Below, piece after piece: positions 43,516 through 53,078 of a stretch of DNA of 64,000 bases (its first letter is position 1; the number at the start of each line of letters is the position of its first letter). The stretch lies in NCBI RefSeq assembly GCF_024398015.1, contig NZ_CP073747.1, forward strand, positions 2,725,001 through 2,789,000, written 5' to 3'. Below the pieces are notes generated by a model, which was not told where the DNA came from, made no database searches, and saw only the letters and a program-made list of their open reading frames with translations. Both the position numbers and the translations under genes were made by a program. The DNA is from Kordiimonas sp. SCSIO 12610. GTDB lineage: Bacteria > Pseudomonadota > Alphaproteobacteria > Sphingomonadales > Kordiimonadaceae.

Positions 43516-44883
43516 CTAACCTGCAGCATTAGATTGCTTGCGTATTTGCACAAGCTGCTCAGCATTGTTTTCGATTACTTCAGGCGTCAGGGAAAAGCGC
43601 GATAGAATGGCCGCCGTTAAGAAAAAGCCAACAGCAGGTACCAATGTAAAAATAATTAATATACCAGATGTTGTTTCCGAACTTTGCTCAACACCGCCAC
43701 TTACATAGCCATACCAACCAAGCATAGCCGTCGCCATCGCACCACCAATAGCGAGACCAATTTTAAGCGCAGAAAGATTAAGCCCACCCGTTAATGCATC
43801 AAGGCGTCGATGATTAACCAACTCGCCATAATCGATAACTTCCACAGCCTTGGAAGCAAGAATTGGCGCCATCATTTGGTTGAAGAAGCCAACAAAGAAC
43901 TGCATTGCGATTATGGCTATAACATAATCAGCGGCAATAAAGTACGTGACAGCTGATAATACACCACTGATAATCGCCAACCATACCCATGCAACTTTCC
44001 CCCCAAACATAGCAACAACCCTAGAGGCCAAGGCACTGCCTAAAATCCCCCCAACCATCCAGATACCAAGAAACAGAGAAACCATAGTTGCGGCATCTTC
44101 AACATAATAGGTGAGATAATAGATGGCGACTGTAGCTTTGATTGTTTGAGAGGCGACCATTACAAACAAAGCCAGAGCAAATATGCGCCATTGATCGTTT
44201 TTCAGCACTTGCAAAAAATCTGACCAGTATCCAATTTTTCCGTTATTTACAGGAACAATTCGTTCCTTGGTTGTTGCAACAGTAATAAAAAACAAAATCA
44301 CAGACACAAAGGCCAGAACAGCCATAGCCAATTGGTATCCCTTGGCCTTATCTTCACCCCCCAAATAGTCTGCAAGTGGAACCAACAAAACCGTTACAAT
44401 CAAGCCGCCAAAAGTTGCCGCAGCGAAACGATAGGAATACAGTGATGTTCTCTCGGATGGGTCAGACGTCATCACATTACCAAGTGCGGTATATGGTATA
44501 TTTGTGGCGGTAAAAAACACCATCAACAACGAATAGGTAATATAAGCATATAGAATTTTACCATCTTGATCCAAATCTGGCACTGTAAACACGAGGATAG
44601 AAACAAGCGCGTAGGGAATACATAAAATCAGAAGATAGGGTCTATATTTACCCCACCGCGTTTGAGTGCGATCCGCCACAATCCCCATCAACGGGTCTGT
44701 AACAGCGTCTAAAATTCGAACGAAAAGAAAAATAGATGTAACGGTGATAGCATCCAAACCATAAATATCGGTATAATAAAACGCCAGAAGCAAAACAACC
44801 GATTGATAGACAAAGTTACCGGCCATATCCCCCAAACTAAATCCGATTTTTTCGGACTTAGATAATTTTTGACCAATGGTCAT
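43516..44883 (-). CDS. GPH-family (MelB-like) sugar:cation symporter
   Basis: The 455-residue protein has about twelve transmembrane helices and the glycoside-pentoside-hexuronide family segments: KIGFSLGDMAGNFVYQ at the N-terminus, DAVTDPLMGIVADRTQTRWG, KYRPYLL and NIPYTALGNVMTSDP. It imports a glycoside or oligosaccharide across the inner membrane with sodium or proton. The start at 44883 has GGAGGG at 6 bases; the frame extends to 44910. It lies 53 bases upstream of the GH172 gene and 89 bases after the TonB receptor, suggesting one import-and-hydrolysis unit. Confidence 0.9.
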   Translation of the reverse strand: MTIGQKLSKSEKIGFSLGDMAGNFVYQSVVLLLAFYYTDIYGLDAITVTSIFLFVRILDAVTDPLMGIVADRTQTRWGKYRPYLLILCIPYALVSILVFTVPDLDQDGKILYAYITYSLLMVFFTATNIPYTALGNVMTSDPSERTSLYSYRFAAATFGGLIVTVLLVPLADYLGGEDKAKGYQLAMAVLAFVSVILFFITVATTKERIVPVNNGKIGYWSDFLQVLKNDQWRIFALALFVMVASQTIKATVAIYYLTYYVEDAATMVSLFLGIWMVGGILGSALASRVVAMFGGKVAWVWLAIISGVLSAVTYFIAADYVIAIIAMQFFVGFFNQMMAPILASKAVEVIDYGELVNHRRLDALTGGLNLSALKIGLAIGGAMATAMLGWYGYVSGGVEQSSETTSGILIIFTLVPAVGFFLTAAILSRFSLTPEVIENNAEQLVQIRKQSNAAG

Positions 44884-44972
44884 GATGATCCCTCCCACTC
44901 TCAGAAACAAACTCAGCGCCCGTATTAACTATAACCGACGCTGAGCTACTTTTTATAAGTGCTTAACTTCTA

Positions 44973-47813
44973 CTAGAATGATGCGCGAACACCAAAGACG
45001 AAACGACGACCAATCACTGACCGGCTATTAAACACTCGTTGACCAGCAGGTAAAATCTGGAAGAAATCTGTTTGCTCATCTGTCAAATTCACAGCATTCA
45101 CAAATACACTCACATTTTCCGTAACATCATAACTAATAGATGCATCTAGCTGCCCAAAGTCATCCGTGAAAATTTGACCGCCAAAACCAATAGCTGTGGG
45201 CTCAAACAAGAAATCACTTCTGAATGTATAGGCAACACGCGCTTGTAGAGGTCCTTTTTCGTAGAACCCGGTCAAGTTATAACTGAAATCAGACACCCCA
45301 GGGAAGTCCAGGACTTCACCCGTCGTTTGCAACTCGGCAGAACTATCCACCAATGTTACATTCGCGGAGTAACCAAATCCGTTCGAAAACGCTTGCTGCA
45401 AGCCAAATTCAACACCTGTTACCTGTGCAACACCTTGGTTACCTGGCTGACTTAACTGATCTACAGCAATAGGCCGGGTTGTACCATCTTGCTCGACACC
45501 AAATGCCCGAATAGGCACGCCCGCAAGTTCCGTGACATTCTCGCTGAACGCTGTTGCCACAAAGCCGTCAATTTCTTTATGGAACAAGCCAATGTAAACA
45601 GCACTAGTATCATCAAAATACCATTCGATACCCAAGTCATAATTTGTCGCAGTAACAGGCTCCAATGCTGGATTGCCGGCATTTACCGCCACAGCGAAAT
45701 TATCCCCACCATTTATCGAACCGTTGGCATTAACGGCAAATGACGGCGCTAAGCTATTGAACACTGGACGCGTAATCGTTTCATTAGCAGCAACACGCAA
45801 ATACAGATTGTCATCCAATTCAAACCGTAAGTTCAAACTCGGGAGTACGTTAGTATAGTTTGACGTAAACTGAACGGGCGTGGCTGCACCTGTTGACAAT
45901 GTATCAAAGATTGTTGTGTCCATGCCGCCGTTGTCTGTAATGGTAAAACTAGCATCGAAACCATTCACCGTTTGACGCGTATTTACAATACGGAAACCGA
46001 TATCCCCAACAACCTCAATTCCACCAAAGTTTGCATCCAAATTAACTTGGAAAAAACCCGCATACGTATCTTCTTTAACCGAGAATGTCGTAAACGGATC
46101 TGCTGCGATGGCGGTTGATAACCCGCTCTGATTTATGAAATCAATAATCGTTTGGTTTGAGCGAATAGCAGCATTATCAGGAAACACCAAATCCGCAAAA
46201 TCAAAGGTAGCCTCAAGTGTTCCGTCGAGGAAATTTGATGCCCCCCGGTTAAACGAACCAAGTGTCTGCACATCCAAACCAGCGCCAACAACGGGAATCC
46301 CGTTACCATTACTGGCTCGTTCAATGCCTTTATCACGCGAGCGGAAACGAACCCCCATTTCAATCGAGGATAAGAAATCGCTTTCAATATCACGCCTGGC
46401 GTCAAAAGATGCAGACCATTCTTCGTCAGTATTTTCTGCAAACCTGTCATCCAAAACAGAAACTACATAGTTCGCAGGGTTTGATAGATCAGCTTCCGGC
46501 CCAGCACCTGCATTGGTTTGGGTGATATTGAAGCCATCTTCTGTTGCTATGGTATTAAAAGCGAAAACGCCGTTATCCCCATCAATCCTTACTCGGTCAA
46601 AAACCTGACTACCCGTTGCCCGAGAATAGCTTAGATCACCAACAAGCGTCCATGCACCAGTTCTATATTCCGCGTTAACACCAACAGCGAATAAATCATC
46701 CTCCAGGTCTTCGATATCCGTCGTCAATTCAGGCCGCAAAGAAGTAGGTAGCTGAGAGAACACGCCATCAGTTACCAAATCGCCAACCTGCACACTACCG
46801 TCCGGATTGACAGTGCGCCCAGCCAAGTCTCCATCAAAGATAATTGGAAGGAAAATCAGATTTTGGTCCACTTCGCGAAGCTCGCGTCTACTGTATAAGG
46901 CATCTGCAACAATTTCTAAATCATCGCTACGCCACTGCAAGGCGCCTGTGAATGTATATCGATCACGGTTCTCGGATACAGCCTCGAGGTTATTTGACAG
47001 AGAAAACGGAACATCGCTAGGTGACGCATCACCTATACCGTCGTCATTTGTATCCAACTGACTTGAAATTCCAAAAGACTCAAAATGCCCAAATGTTCTA
47101 GAAACATCTTCTCGTAACGTACGTTCAGAATACTGGGCAGAAAACAATGCGCCGAACGTCCCCTCTTTGTTTTCCCAACTATATAAACCGGAAATTGCCG
47201 GATCAACCTGGTCATTAAACTCGCGGTATGTACCCTGAGCTGACACAGCGATCTTATTCCCCAATTCTAGTGGACGAGCAGTCTGCAAATCAACAGTACC
47301 ACCAATACCGCCCTCAACCTGACCAGCCGTGGTAGATTTCACAACATTTAATTGGCGCACGACCTCAGACGGCAGGATATCAAAGTTAACGGCGCGCCCA
47401 GTACTTTGGATTAAATTACCATTAAAGATAGGGTCAACAGACTCTGTCGCACTTAAAATGGTCCGACCATTTATAGTCCCCCTGACAAAATCAGGGCCAA
47501 GACCACGAATAGACACGAAATCACCTTCGCCGCGGCTACGCTGGATCGTAACACCTGTTACACGCTGCAAGGCCTCTGCTACGTTTTGATCCGGCAATTT
47601 ACCAATGTCTGTTGAACTGACCGAATCCACAAATCCTTTAGCATTTTTCTTAGTATCCAACGCCCGATCGAGTGACGCCCGAATACCCGTAACCACAATT
47701 TCCTCTAGTTCGCCATCATCATCCTGTGCGTACACACCGCTGGTCCCACATACTGATGCCATTAGCACCAACGTCGACAAAGACGACAGCAAATGTCTCT
47801 TATTCAACCTCAT
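44973..47813 (-). CDS. TonB-dependent receptor, carbohydrate-utilisation type
   Basis: The 946-residue protein has a signal peptide (ending GVYAQDDD), a TonB box LEEIVVTGIRASL, a plug domain with GKLPDQNVAEALQRVTGVTI and SIRGLGPDFVRGTING, and a long barrel ending FVFGVRASF. The plug sequence is the type common in glycan-uptake receptors of Caulobacter- and Alteromonas-like bacteria. It would bring an oligosaccharide into the periplasm for the GPH symporter encoded next. The ribosome site AAGGA lies 8 bases before the start. Ligand identity is inferred from the operon only. Confidence 0.92.
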   Translation of the reverse strand: MRLNKRHLLSSLSTLVLMASVCGTSGVYAQDDDGELEEIVVTGIRASLDRALDTKKNAKGFVDSVSSTDIGKLPDQNVAEALQRVTGVTIQRSRGEGDFVSIRGLGPDFVRGTINGRTILSATESVDPIFNGNLIQSTGRAVNFDILPSEVVRQLNVVKSTTAGQVEGGIGGTVDLQTARPLELGNKIAVSAQGTYREFNDQVDPAISGLYSWENKEGTFGALFSAQYSERTLREDVSRTFGHFESFGISSQLDTNDDGIGDASPSDVPFSLSNNLEAVSENRDRYTFTGALQWRSDDLEIVADALYSRRELREVDQNLIFLPIIFDGDLAGRTVNPDGSVQVGDLVTDGVFSQLPTSLRPELTTDIEDLEDDLFAVGVNAEYRTGAWTLVGDLSYSRATGSQVFDRVRIDGDNGVFAFNTIATEDGFNITQTNAGAGPEADLSNPANYVVSVLDDRFAENTDEEWSASFDARRDIESDFLSSIEMGVRFRSRDKGIERASNGNGIPVVGAGLDVQTLGSFNRGASNFLDGTLEATFDFADLVFPDNAAIRSNQTIIDFINQSGLSTAIAADPFTTFSVKEDTYAGFFQVNLDANFGGIEVVGDIGFRIVNTRQTVNGFDASFTITDNGGMDTTIFDTLSTGAATPVQFTSNYTNVLPSLNLRFELDDNLYLRVAANETITRPVFNSLAPSFAVNANGSINGGDNFAVAVNAGNPALEPVTATNYDLGIEWYFDDTSAVYIGLFHKEIDGFVATAFSENVTELAGVPIRAFGVEQDGTTRPIAVDQLSQPGNQGVAQVTGVEFGLQQAFSNGFGYSANVTLVDSSAELQTTGEVLDFPGVSDFSYNLTGFYEKGPLQARVAYTFRSDFLFEPTAIGFGGQIFTDDFGQLDASISYDVTENVSVFVNAVNLTDEQTDFFQILPAGQRVFNSRSVIGRRFVFGVRASF

Positions 47814-48449
47814 TTGAAATTTCCTTCCCCATACAAAGCATCTCTCTCAATATGTTTGATGAAAATTATTTTTAAATACAAAAAAGATTTTTATCAATGT
47901 TTTTTTAAAAAACTTTTCATAATTCCCTGACAAAATATAGAAACACAGCCATATACAAACTTAAACCGAACCAAAACCCAACTTATATGTCATTGTTTTT
48001 ACGAGAAAAAATAACCCACCAAAGGGACTAGGCCTGATATAGATCATGGATCTACATATTCTCAATTCATTGCCAATTTTCATCGGATTGAAATTCTCTT
48101 AGCATAAAGATAACAAGGCGAAATCAGATATTTTTTAATCTAACGCCCACTGGATTATTAAAACGCCTACTCAATGAATGAGGGTTAACAATGAAGATAG
48201 AGCTTTTAAAGTGACATGTATTACTTAACACGCATGGAAAAAATGAGGGTATTGTATAACTAGAACCTGTTTTGACCAACTTTGAGGTGGAGACCGTGTT
48301 ATCTTAACAAAATAGCCTCTATTCCAATTGATTGATACGTAACTGAGTTCTGCTTCGGACTAGCAACCCCCAATTTTCTTTACATAAATCGCGTGATTTA
48401 AGGCTGTGAAAAAACTACTGAGCAGGCAACCGAGCCATGTACGTTCGTA
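47814..48449. other. Long intergenic region upstream of the TonB receptor
   Basis: No gene was recognised in these 636 bases. The right-hand part lies downstream of the MacB-like permease gene, the left-hand part upstream of the receptor and very AT-rich, probably holding its promoter. One candidate operator repeat lies at 48040-48054. Confidence 0.4.
48040..48054. promoter_or_regulatory. Inverted repeat, candidate operator upstream of the TonB receptor operon
   Basis: TAGATC (48040-48045), atg, GATCTA (48049-48054) is a 6-bp inverted repeat with a 3-base spacer, 227 bases before the receptor start. Both size and position are compatible with a regulator site, but short repeats of this kind also occur by chance. 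Confidence 0.25.
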
Positions 48450-49685
48450 TTATTCAAAACGCAGGGCATCGATCGGATTGAGTTTTGAAGCACGTTTGGC
48501 GGGATAGAAGCCAAAAAACACCCCAACAAGAGTGGAAGCAGCAACCGCGACGATTACAAAGCTTCCTTCAAAGGCCTGAGGGAAGTCTGTGTATTTGGCC
48601 AAAGCAGCGGTAAGGCCAGCGCCCAAGGCGAGGCCGATTAATCCACCAATAAAACACAATGTAATCGCCTCAACAAGAAACTGAGTCATAATATCCTTGC
48701 CCCGGGCACCAATAGCCATTCGAACACCAATCTCTCGAGTTCGCTCCGTAACCGAAACAAGCATGATATTCATAATACCAATACCGCCCACTATTAGAGA
48801 GATTGTAGCTGTAATCGCGAGTAAAACGCCCATGATACGCTGCGTTTCTGTGCGTGAGCGAATAAATTCAGCCAAATTCCTAACTGAGAAATCATCCTCA
48901 GCACCCGGTTTAATTCTTCTTCTCTCCCGAAGTAAATCCTCAATTTCAGCCTGCGCCTGGGTCATATCTGTACCAGGTGTCATTAAAGCATAAATGCGTG
49001 GTACTGCATTTGCGACAGAACTATTACTGCGCCCAGATATACGCGCCCGAACCGTCGAAATAGGGGCAATAACCAGATCATCCTGGTCAGTACCGAACGA
49101 GGATTGTCCCTTCTCGGATAAAACACCAATAACCTCAAAGGGTATATTTTTGATCCGAAACTTTTCACCAATAGGTGATGAGCCGTCAAACAACTCTTTT
49201 ACAATTGTCTGTCCAATAATCGCAACTTTCGCTTTGGAAGAAACTTCTCGTTGGCTAAATAAACGCCCTTCCTTCAACACCCAAGCGCGGGCTTCAAGAT
49301 AATCCTGATGTCCACCAACCACATTAGTGGTCCAGTTATTATTCCCAAGTACTACGGGAGCACTTGCATTCACTTCGCCCGAGATCGCACTTATATCTGG
49401 TAGTTCATTTCTTAGCGCCGTGACGTCACGCTCTGTAAAAGGAGTATTGGTTCCTGCGCCGCCTCTGCGGCCACCAAAACCACCCGAGCCCGGGCGGATG
49501 ATCAGCAAGTTGGTACCGAGCGAGTCAATAATCGCTTCAATCCGTTGCTGCGCTCCGGATGAGATGGAAGACATAGTAATCACAGAAGCCACGCCTATAA
49601 TTATCCCAAGCATCGCAAGGAGTGTGCGAAGTGCGTTTAGCCTGAGGGCACCTAATGCTACTTTGAAACATGCAAGTAAACTCAT
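48450..49685 (-). CDS. MacB-type ABC transporter permease
   Basis: The 411-residue protein has one N-terminal helix (RTLLAMLGIIIGVASVITM), a periplasmic MacB-like core domain (about 45-280) and three C-terminal FtsX-type helices (GGIGIMNIMLVSVTERTREI and following). It works by mechanotransmission with the separate ATPase gene upstream and the adaptor upstream of that, extruding a drug, toxin or lipopeptide from the periplasm. In E. coli MacB the ATPase is fused; here the halves are separate genes overlapping by 4 bases. Substrate unknown. Confidence 0.9.
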   Translation of the reverse strand: MSLLACFKVALGALRLNALRTLLAMLGIIIGVASVITMSSISSGAQQRIEAIIDSLGTNLLIIRPGSGGFGGRRGGAGTNTPFTERDVTALRNELPDISAISGEVNASAPVVLGNNNWTTNVVGGHQDYLEARAWVLKEGRLFSQREVSSKAKVAIIGQTIVKELFDGSSPIGEKFRIKNIPFEVIGVLSEKGQSSFGTDQDDLVIAPISTVRARISGRSNSSVANAVPRIYALMTPGTDMTQAQAEIEDLLRERRRIKPGAEDDFSVRNLAEFIRSRTETQRIMGVLLAITATISLIVGGIGIMNIMLVSVTERTREIGVRMAIGARGKDIMTQFLVEAITLCFIGGLIGLALGAGLTAALAKYTDFPQAFEGSFVIVAVAASTLVGVFFGFYPAKRASKLNPIDALRFE

Positions 49686-50392
49686 GCTGCAGACCCTTTT
49701 GAATCTGGTTTGGTATCATCAACGATATTTCCGTCGCGGAAATAAATGCAGCGCTTGGCAAATTCTGCAACCTCTTCATCGTGGGTTACCATAATAATGG
49801 TCATGCCCTGATCATTCAATCGTTGAAACAGTTCGAGAACTTCATTGGAGGTTTTTGTGTCCAGGGCACCTGTGGGCTCGTCTGCTAGAATAATTTCGGG
49901 CCTATTGACGAGCGCTCGGGCTATTGCCACCCGCTGCTGTTGCCCACCGGATAGTTCGTTAGGGTGGTGACTAGCGCGTGAGGTCAAGTCTACCGCTTCA
50001 AGAGCAGCCATGCATCGCTCTTCCGCATCGTCAACCATTGAGCGGGCGTAAAGCAGAGGTAATTTAACATTATCAAGTGCCGATGTTCTTGGCAGCAAAT
50101 TAAATTGCTGAAAGACAAAGCCGATCACTTCATTTCTAAGGTCTGCAAGTGCATCAGAGTCCAAGGTCGATAAAGCCCTATCTGCAAGAACGAGGTCGCC
50201 CGACGTTGGCTTGTCCAGGGCACCGCACATATTCATGAATGTAGATTTACCCGAGCCAGATGGGCCCATAATCGCAACCAGTTCGCCTTTTTCAATATCA
50301 ACACTAACACCATCAAGTGCCTTAATTGTCTCTCCGCCTTGCTGATAGTGCCGGACCAGATTTTTCGCAGAAATTAGCGGGGTCATATTCAA
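49682..50392 (-). CDS. MacB/LolD-type ABC transporter ATP-binding protein
   Basis: The 236-residue ATPase shows Walker [13 protein letters not shown], the signature [15 protein letters not shown], Walker [11 protein letters not shown] and an H-loop [10 protein letters not shown]. It powers the FtsX-type permease encoded next, with which it overlaps by 4 bases; its own start overlaps the adaptor gene's stop by 4 bases. The order adaptor-ATPase-permease with coupled starts is that of MacAB-type tripartite exporters. An outer-membrane channel is not encoded here and would be supplied from elsewhere. Confidence 0.92.
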   Translation of the reverse strand: MNMTPLISAKNLVRHYQQGGETIKALDGVSVDIEKGELVAIMGPSGSGKSTFMNMCGALDKPTSGDLVLADRALSTLDSDALADLRNEVIGFVFQQFNLLPRTSALDNVKLPLLYARSMVDDAEERCMAALEAVDLTSRASHHPNELSGGQQQRVAIARALVNRPEIILADEPTGALDTKTSNEVLELFQRLNDQGMTIIMVTHDEEVAEFAKRCIYFRDGNIVDDTKPDSKGSAA

Positions 50393-51891
50393 CCTCCAGC
50401 ATTTGTCTGATTGTTCTGGCGCGTGATGACTTTATCGCCTTCGTCAAGGCCACTAATCACCTCGCTATATTGACCGTCATCGATGCCAAGGCGTACATTT
50501 TTCTGTTTTGGCATACCGTCTTCGCCCATAATCCAGACCGTAGCTGTTCTGATGTTTGAACGTTCACGCTGAATTTGCATATATTTCGCTAACTGTTCTG
50601 GCGTAAGAATATCTTTCATAACCCTAAGGGTTTCGCCCTGAATCCGTTCACGGATTGCGTTGCGGTCAACCTGGCCACCAGCCACAGCACTTTGGAACAT
50701 GCCGCGGATACGTTGCCGCATAGCTTGGAAGCCCTCTTGTACCTTATCTTGTTGTTCTTGCGTCAGGTCAAGTTGCTCAGTCAATTGACGTAACTGTTCC
50801 GCGCCTCGATTAGCACCCGCACCGCCTGCGCCCCGGCGTGGCCCGCCCTGAGGCCTACCACCATCAGACGCGGTCTCAATACCTCGCGGCCGGAATCTGA
50901 GCGCACGATTAGGTACTCGTAGAACATCGTTTTTTTCGCCCGTGATCAGTTCAACATTTGCAGTCATTCCCGGTAATAGTCGACGACCAGGATTGGATGC
51001 ATTGATAATCACCGTGTAGGTTACAACATTATTCAACTCCACAGGCGCCAACCGAACCTGCTCAACGCGCCCTGCAAATTCCCGATTTGGGTAAGCATCA
51101 ACGGTGAACATTACAGAATTTCCTACCGCAATTCCGCCAATATCAGCCTCATCGATTGAAGCCTCGACCTGTACTTCAGAAAGATCTTGCGCAATCTGAA
51201 ACAATATCGGTGCAGAGAAAGACGCTGCAACCGTTTGCCCAACATCCACACTTCGCTCTATCACAACGCCGTTTATTGGTGAGCGAATTTCAGTTCGTTC
51301 CAGATCAATCCGCGTTTGTTCCAAGGATGCGAGGCGTTGTTCCACTAGTGCATTCGCGTTTTTTAACTGTGCTTCTGCAATCACAAGATCAGCCTTTGTG
51401 GTTGCGAGCGTAGTCTCAGCGTTATCAAGAACACTAGCCGAGGCATTTCCTCGAGCTGCGAGCGAACGTTGGCGTTCCACCTCACGCTCTGCAAGCCCAA
51501 GATTTGCCTTCACGCGGAGGATCGATGCTTTTTGAAGTGCAACACCTGCTTCTGCTACCCGCAGGTCTGCTTCTGCCTGACGCACTCTGGTTGCAAATGT
51601 CTGAGGGTCAATACGGGCGATCAGGTCACCCTCTTTTGTTTCATCGTTGTAATCTACATAAAGTTCAGCAATCTGACCAGAGAGCTGTGAACCGATATCA
51701 ACCGTTACTATAGGGCGTACGGGACCACTAGCGGATACCACCGATCTGATTACACCTTTGTCAATTGCCGACATTTCAAATGTTGCGTCCACGGCGGGGT
51801 TGACGGCGCGTTCGCTCAAACTAAGCCAACCGACGATTCCCACGGTAACAATTGTGCAAATGATGAAGAACTTATTCTTAAAAATAGACAC
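50389..51891 (-). CDS. MacA-type periplasmic adaptor with inserted helical (LTxxQ-like) domain
   Basis: The 500-residue protein has one N-terminal membrane anchor (about 7-25), a lipoyl/barrel part with a long coiled-coil hairpin (about 105-205) and a beta-barrel ending near RVPNRALRFRPRG. A Gly/Arg-rich linker and a helical insert of about 100 residues (about 340-440) follow, with QLDLTQEQQDKVQEGFQAMR and DILTPEQLAKYMQIQRER. These recall the LTxxQ pairs of Spy/CpxP periplasmic proteins. The membrane-proximal domain resumes after it. Usual MacA proteins are nearer 370-400 residues. The start is GTG. It is the first gene of the exporter operon. Confidence 0.88.
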   Translation of the reverse strand: MSIFKNKFFIICTIVTVGIVGWLSLSERAVNPAVDATFEMSAIDKGVIRSVVSASGPVRPIVTVDIGSQLSGQIAELYVDYNDETKEGDLIARIDPQTFATRVRQAEADLRVAEAGVALQKASILRVKANLGLAEREVERQRSLAARGNASASVLDNAETTLATTKADLVIAEAQLKNANALVEQRLASLEQTRIDLERTEIRSPINGVVIERSVDVGQTVAASFSAPILFQIAQDLSEVQVEASIDEADIGGIAVGNSVMFTVDAYPNREFAGRVEQVRLAPVELNNVVTYTVIINASNPGRRLLPGMTANVELITGEKNDVLRVPNRALRFRPRGIETASDGGRPQGGPRRGAGGAGANRGAEQLRQLTEQLDLTQEQQDKVQEGFQAMRQRIRGMFQSAVAGGQVDRNAIRERIQGETLRVMKDILTPEQLAKYMQIQRERSNIRTATVWIMGEDGMPKQKNVRLGIDDGQYSEVISGLDEGDKVITRQNNQTNAGG

Positions 51892-52357
51892 GTTACTGTT
51901 ACCCTTATCTTATATCACCAGCGAGTCAAATCCCTGCCAGCAATGGTTCCCACATCGGAGTATTTTATTTTTCAGATAGTTTTACGACGTTGAAGAATTA
52001 CCAGATTAAAATACACTTAAACATAGTTTGTAATCTATGCATAGTGAATTGAGTAGTTCAATTAGTATTGTCAAAGGTACCGGAGCTTGTTGAAACTTCA
52101 GCAAAGGAACTGGAACTGGCTCATTGTTGTCATTGATAGCTAAAGCTTTGATGGTCAAAACTATTTCAATAGTACATGGAGATCCTTTTGATGCTTCGCA
52201 CTTTTAAGGTCCGCACTCAACATTGTGTCCTCTTCATTTTTGATCTCTGAGTTTATCTTGAAATCAAGAGCGCCTCACAATTTATCCTTATGCATTAAGT
52301 CCAAGAACGTTAGCCGACGTAAAACTCTATATACACTTATCTAAACTGGAATTTTGG
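51892..52357. other. Divergent intergenic region between the MacA-like gene and the photolyase island
   Basis: No gene, RNA or clear repeat was found in these 466 bases. It should hold the promoters of the exporter operon (leftward) and of the SDR-photolyase operon (rightward). Confidence 0.4.
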
Positions 52358-53068
52358 ATGAAAAATTCAATTGCTGTTATTGGTGCCTCCGGCGCAATTG
52401 GCCGTTCTTTTATCAAGGCCTTACATAACCGTTATCCTATGGCCCAAATTCATGGTTTCAGCCGGAACGAGCCAACAGGCCTGAACAATTATAATTGGCA
52501 CCCTATTGATATTGTGGATGAAGCATCCATCGAAAATGCTGCAAACAATATTTCGGCGCCACTTGACCTCATAATCATCGCAACAGGCATACTGCATAAC
52601 CAAACCCTTCAACCTGAAAAATCACTCCGCGATCTATCAGCACAAAACTTTGAGCAGGTGTTTAGGGTAAATACAATCGGCCCTGCGCTTATTGCAAAAC
52701 ACTTTTTACCAAAGCTGAATAAGAAAAACCGCTCCATCTTTGCTCCCATATCAGCCCGTGTTGGCAGGATTGAGGATAACCGACTTGGTGGCTGGTACGC
52801 ATATCGTGCCTCAAAAACAGCACTGAATATGATCCTTAAGAATGCCAGCATAGAGATTGCTCGCCGTAATAAGGAAGCGATTATTGTGGGCTTGCACCCT
52901 GGAACCGTGGATAGCGGGTTATCACAACCATTTCAGGGGAGTGTAGCGACCAGCAAACTATTCACACCGGACTATTCAACTATTAAAATGCTTGATGTCA
53001 TCGATGGTCTAACACCCGCTGATACGGGACAAGTTTTTGATTTTAATGGCATTCGTGTACCTGCATAG
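52358..53068 (+). CDS. SDR-family oxidoreductase in the photolyase island
   Basis: The 236-residue protein has the Rossmann motif VIGASGAIGRSF and the active-site YAYRASKTALN, with a VNTIGP segment between, as in C-factor/CsgA-like SDRs. The cofactor should be NAD(P). The substrate is unknown. It is the first gene of a three-gene + strand operon, 10 bases before the CPD photolyase start, and SDRs of this type are often found beside photolyase genes. A role in pigment, antenna or redox support is possible but unproven. Confidence 0.85.
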   Translation: MKNSIAVIGASGAIGRSFIKALHNRYPMAQIHGFSRNEPTGLNNYNWHPIDIVDEASIENAANNISAPLDLIIIATGILHNQTLQPEKSLRDLSAQNFEQVFRVNTIGPALIAKHFLPKLNKKNRSIFAPISARVGRIEDNRLGGWYAYRASKTALNMILKNASIEIARRNKEAIIVGLHPGTVDSGLSQPFQGSVATSKLFTPDYSTIKMLDVIDGLTPADTGQVFDFNGIRVPA

Positions 53069-53078
53069 GAATATGGTT

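Noticed and set aside
47814-48449. Possible RNA gene or small protein in the long gap
   Set aside because: No tRNA-like fold, riboswitch pattern or supported frame was found on either strand.
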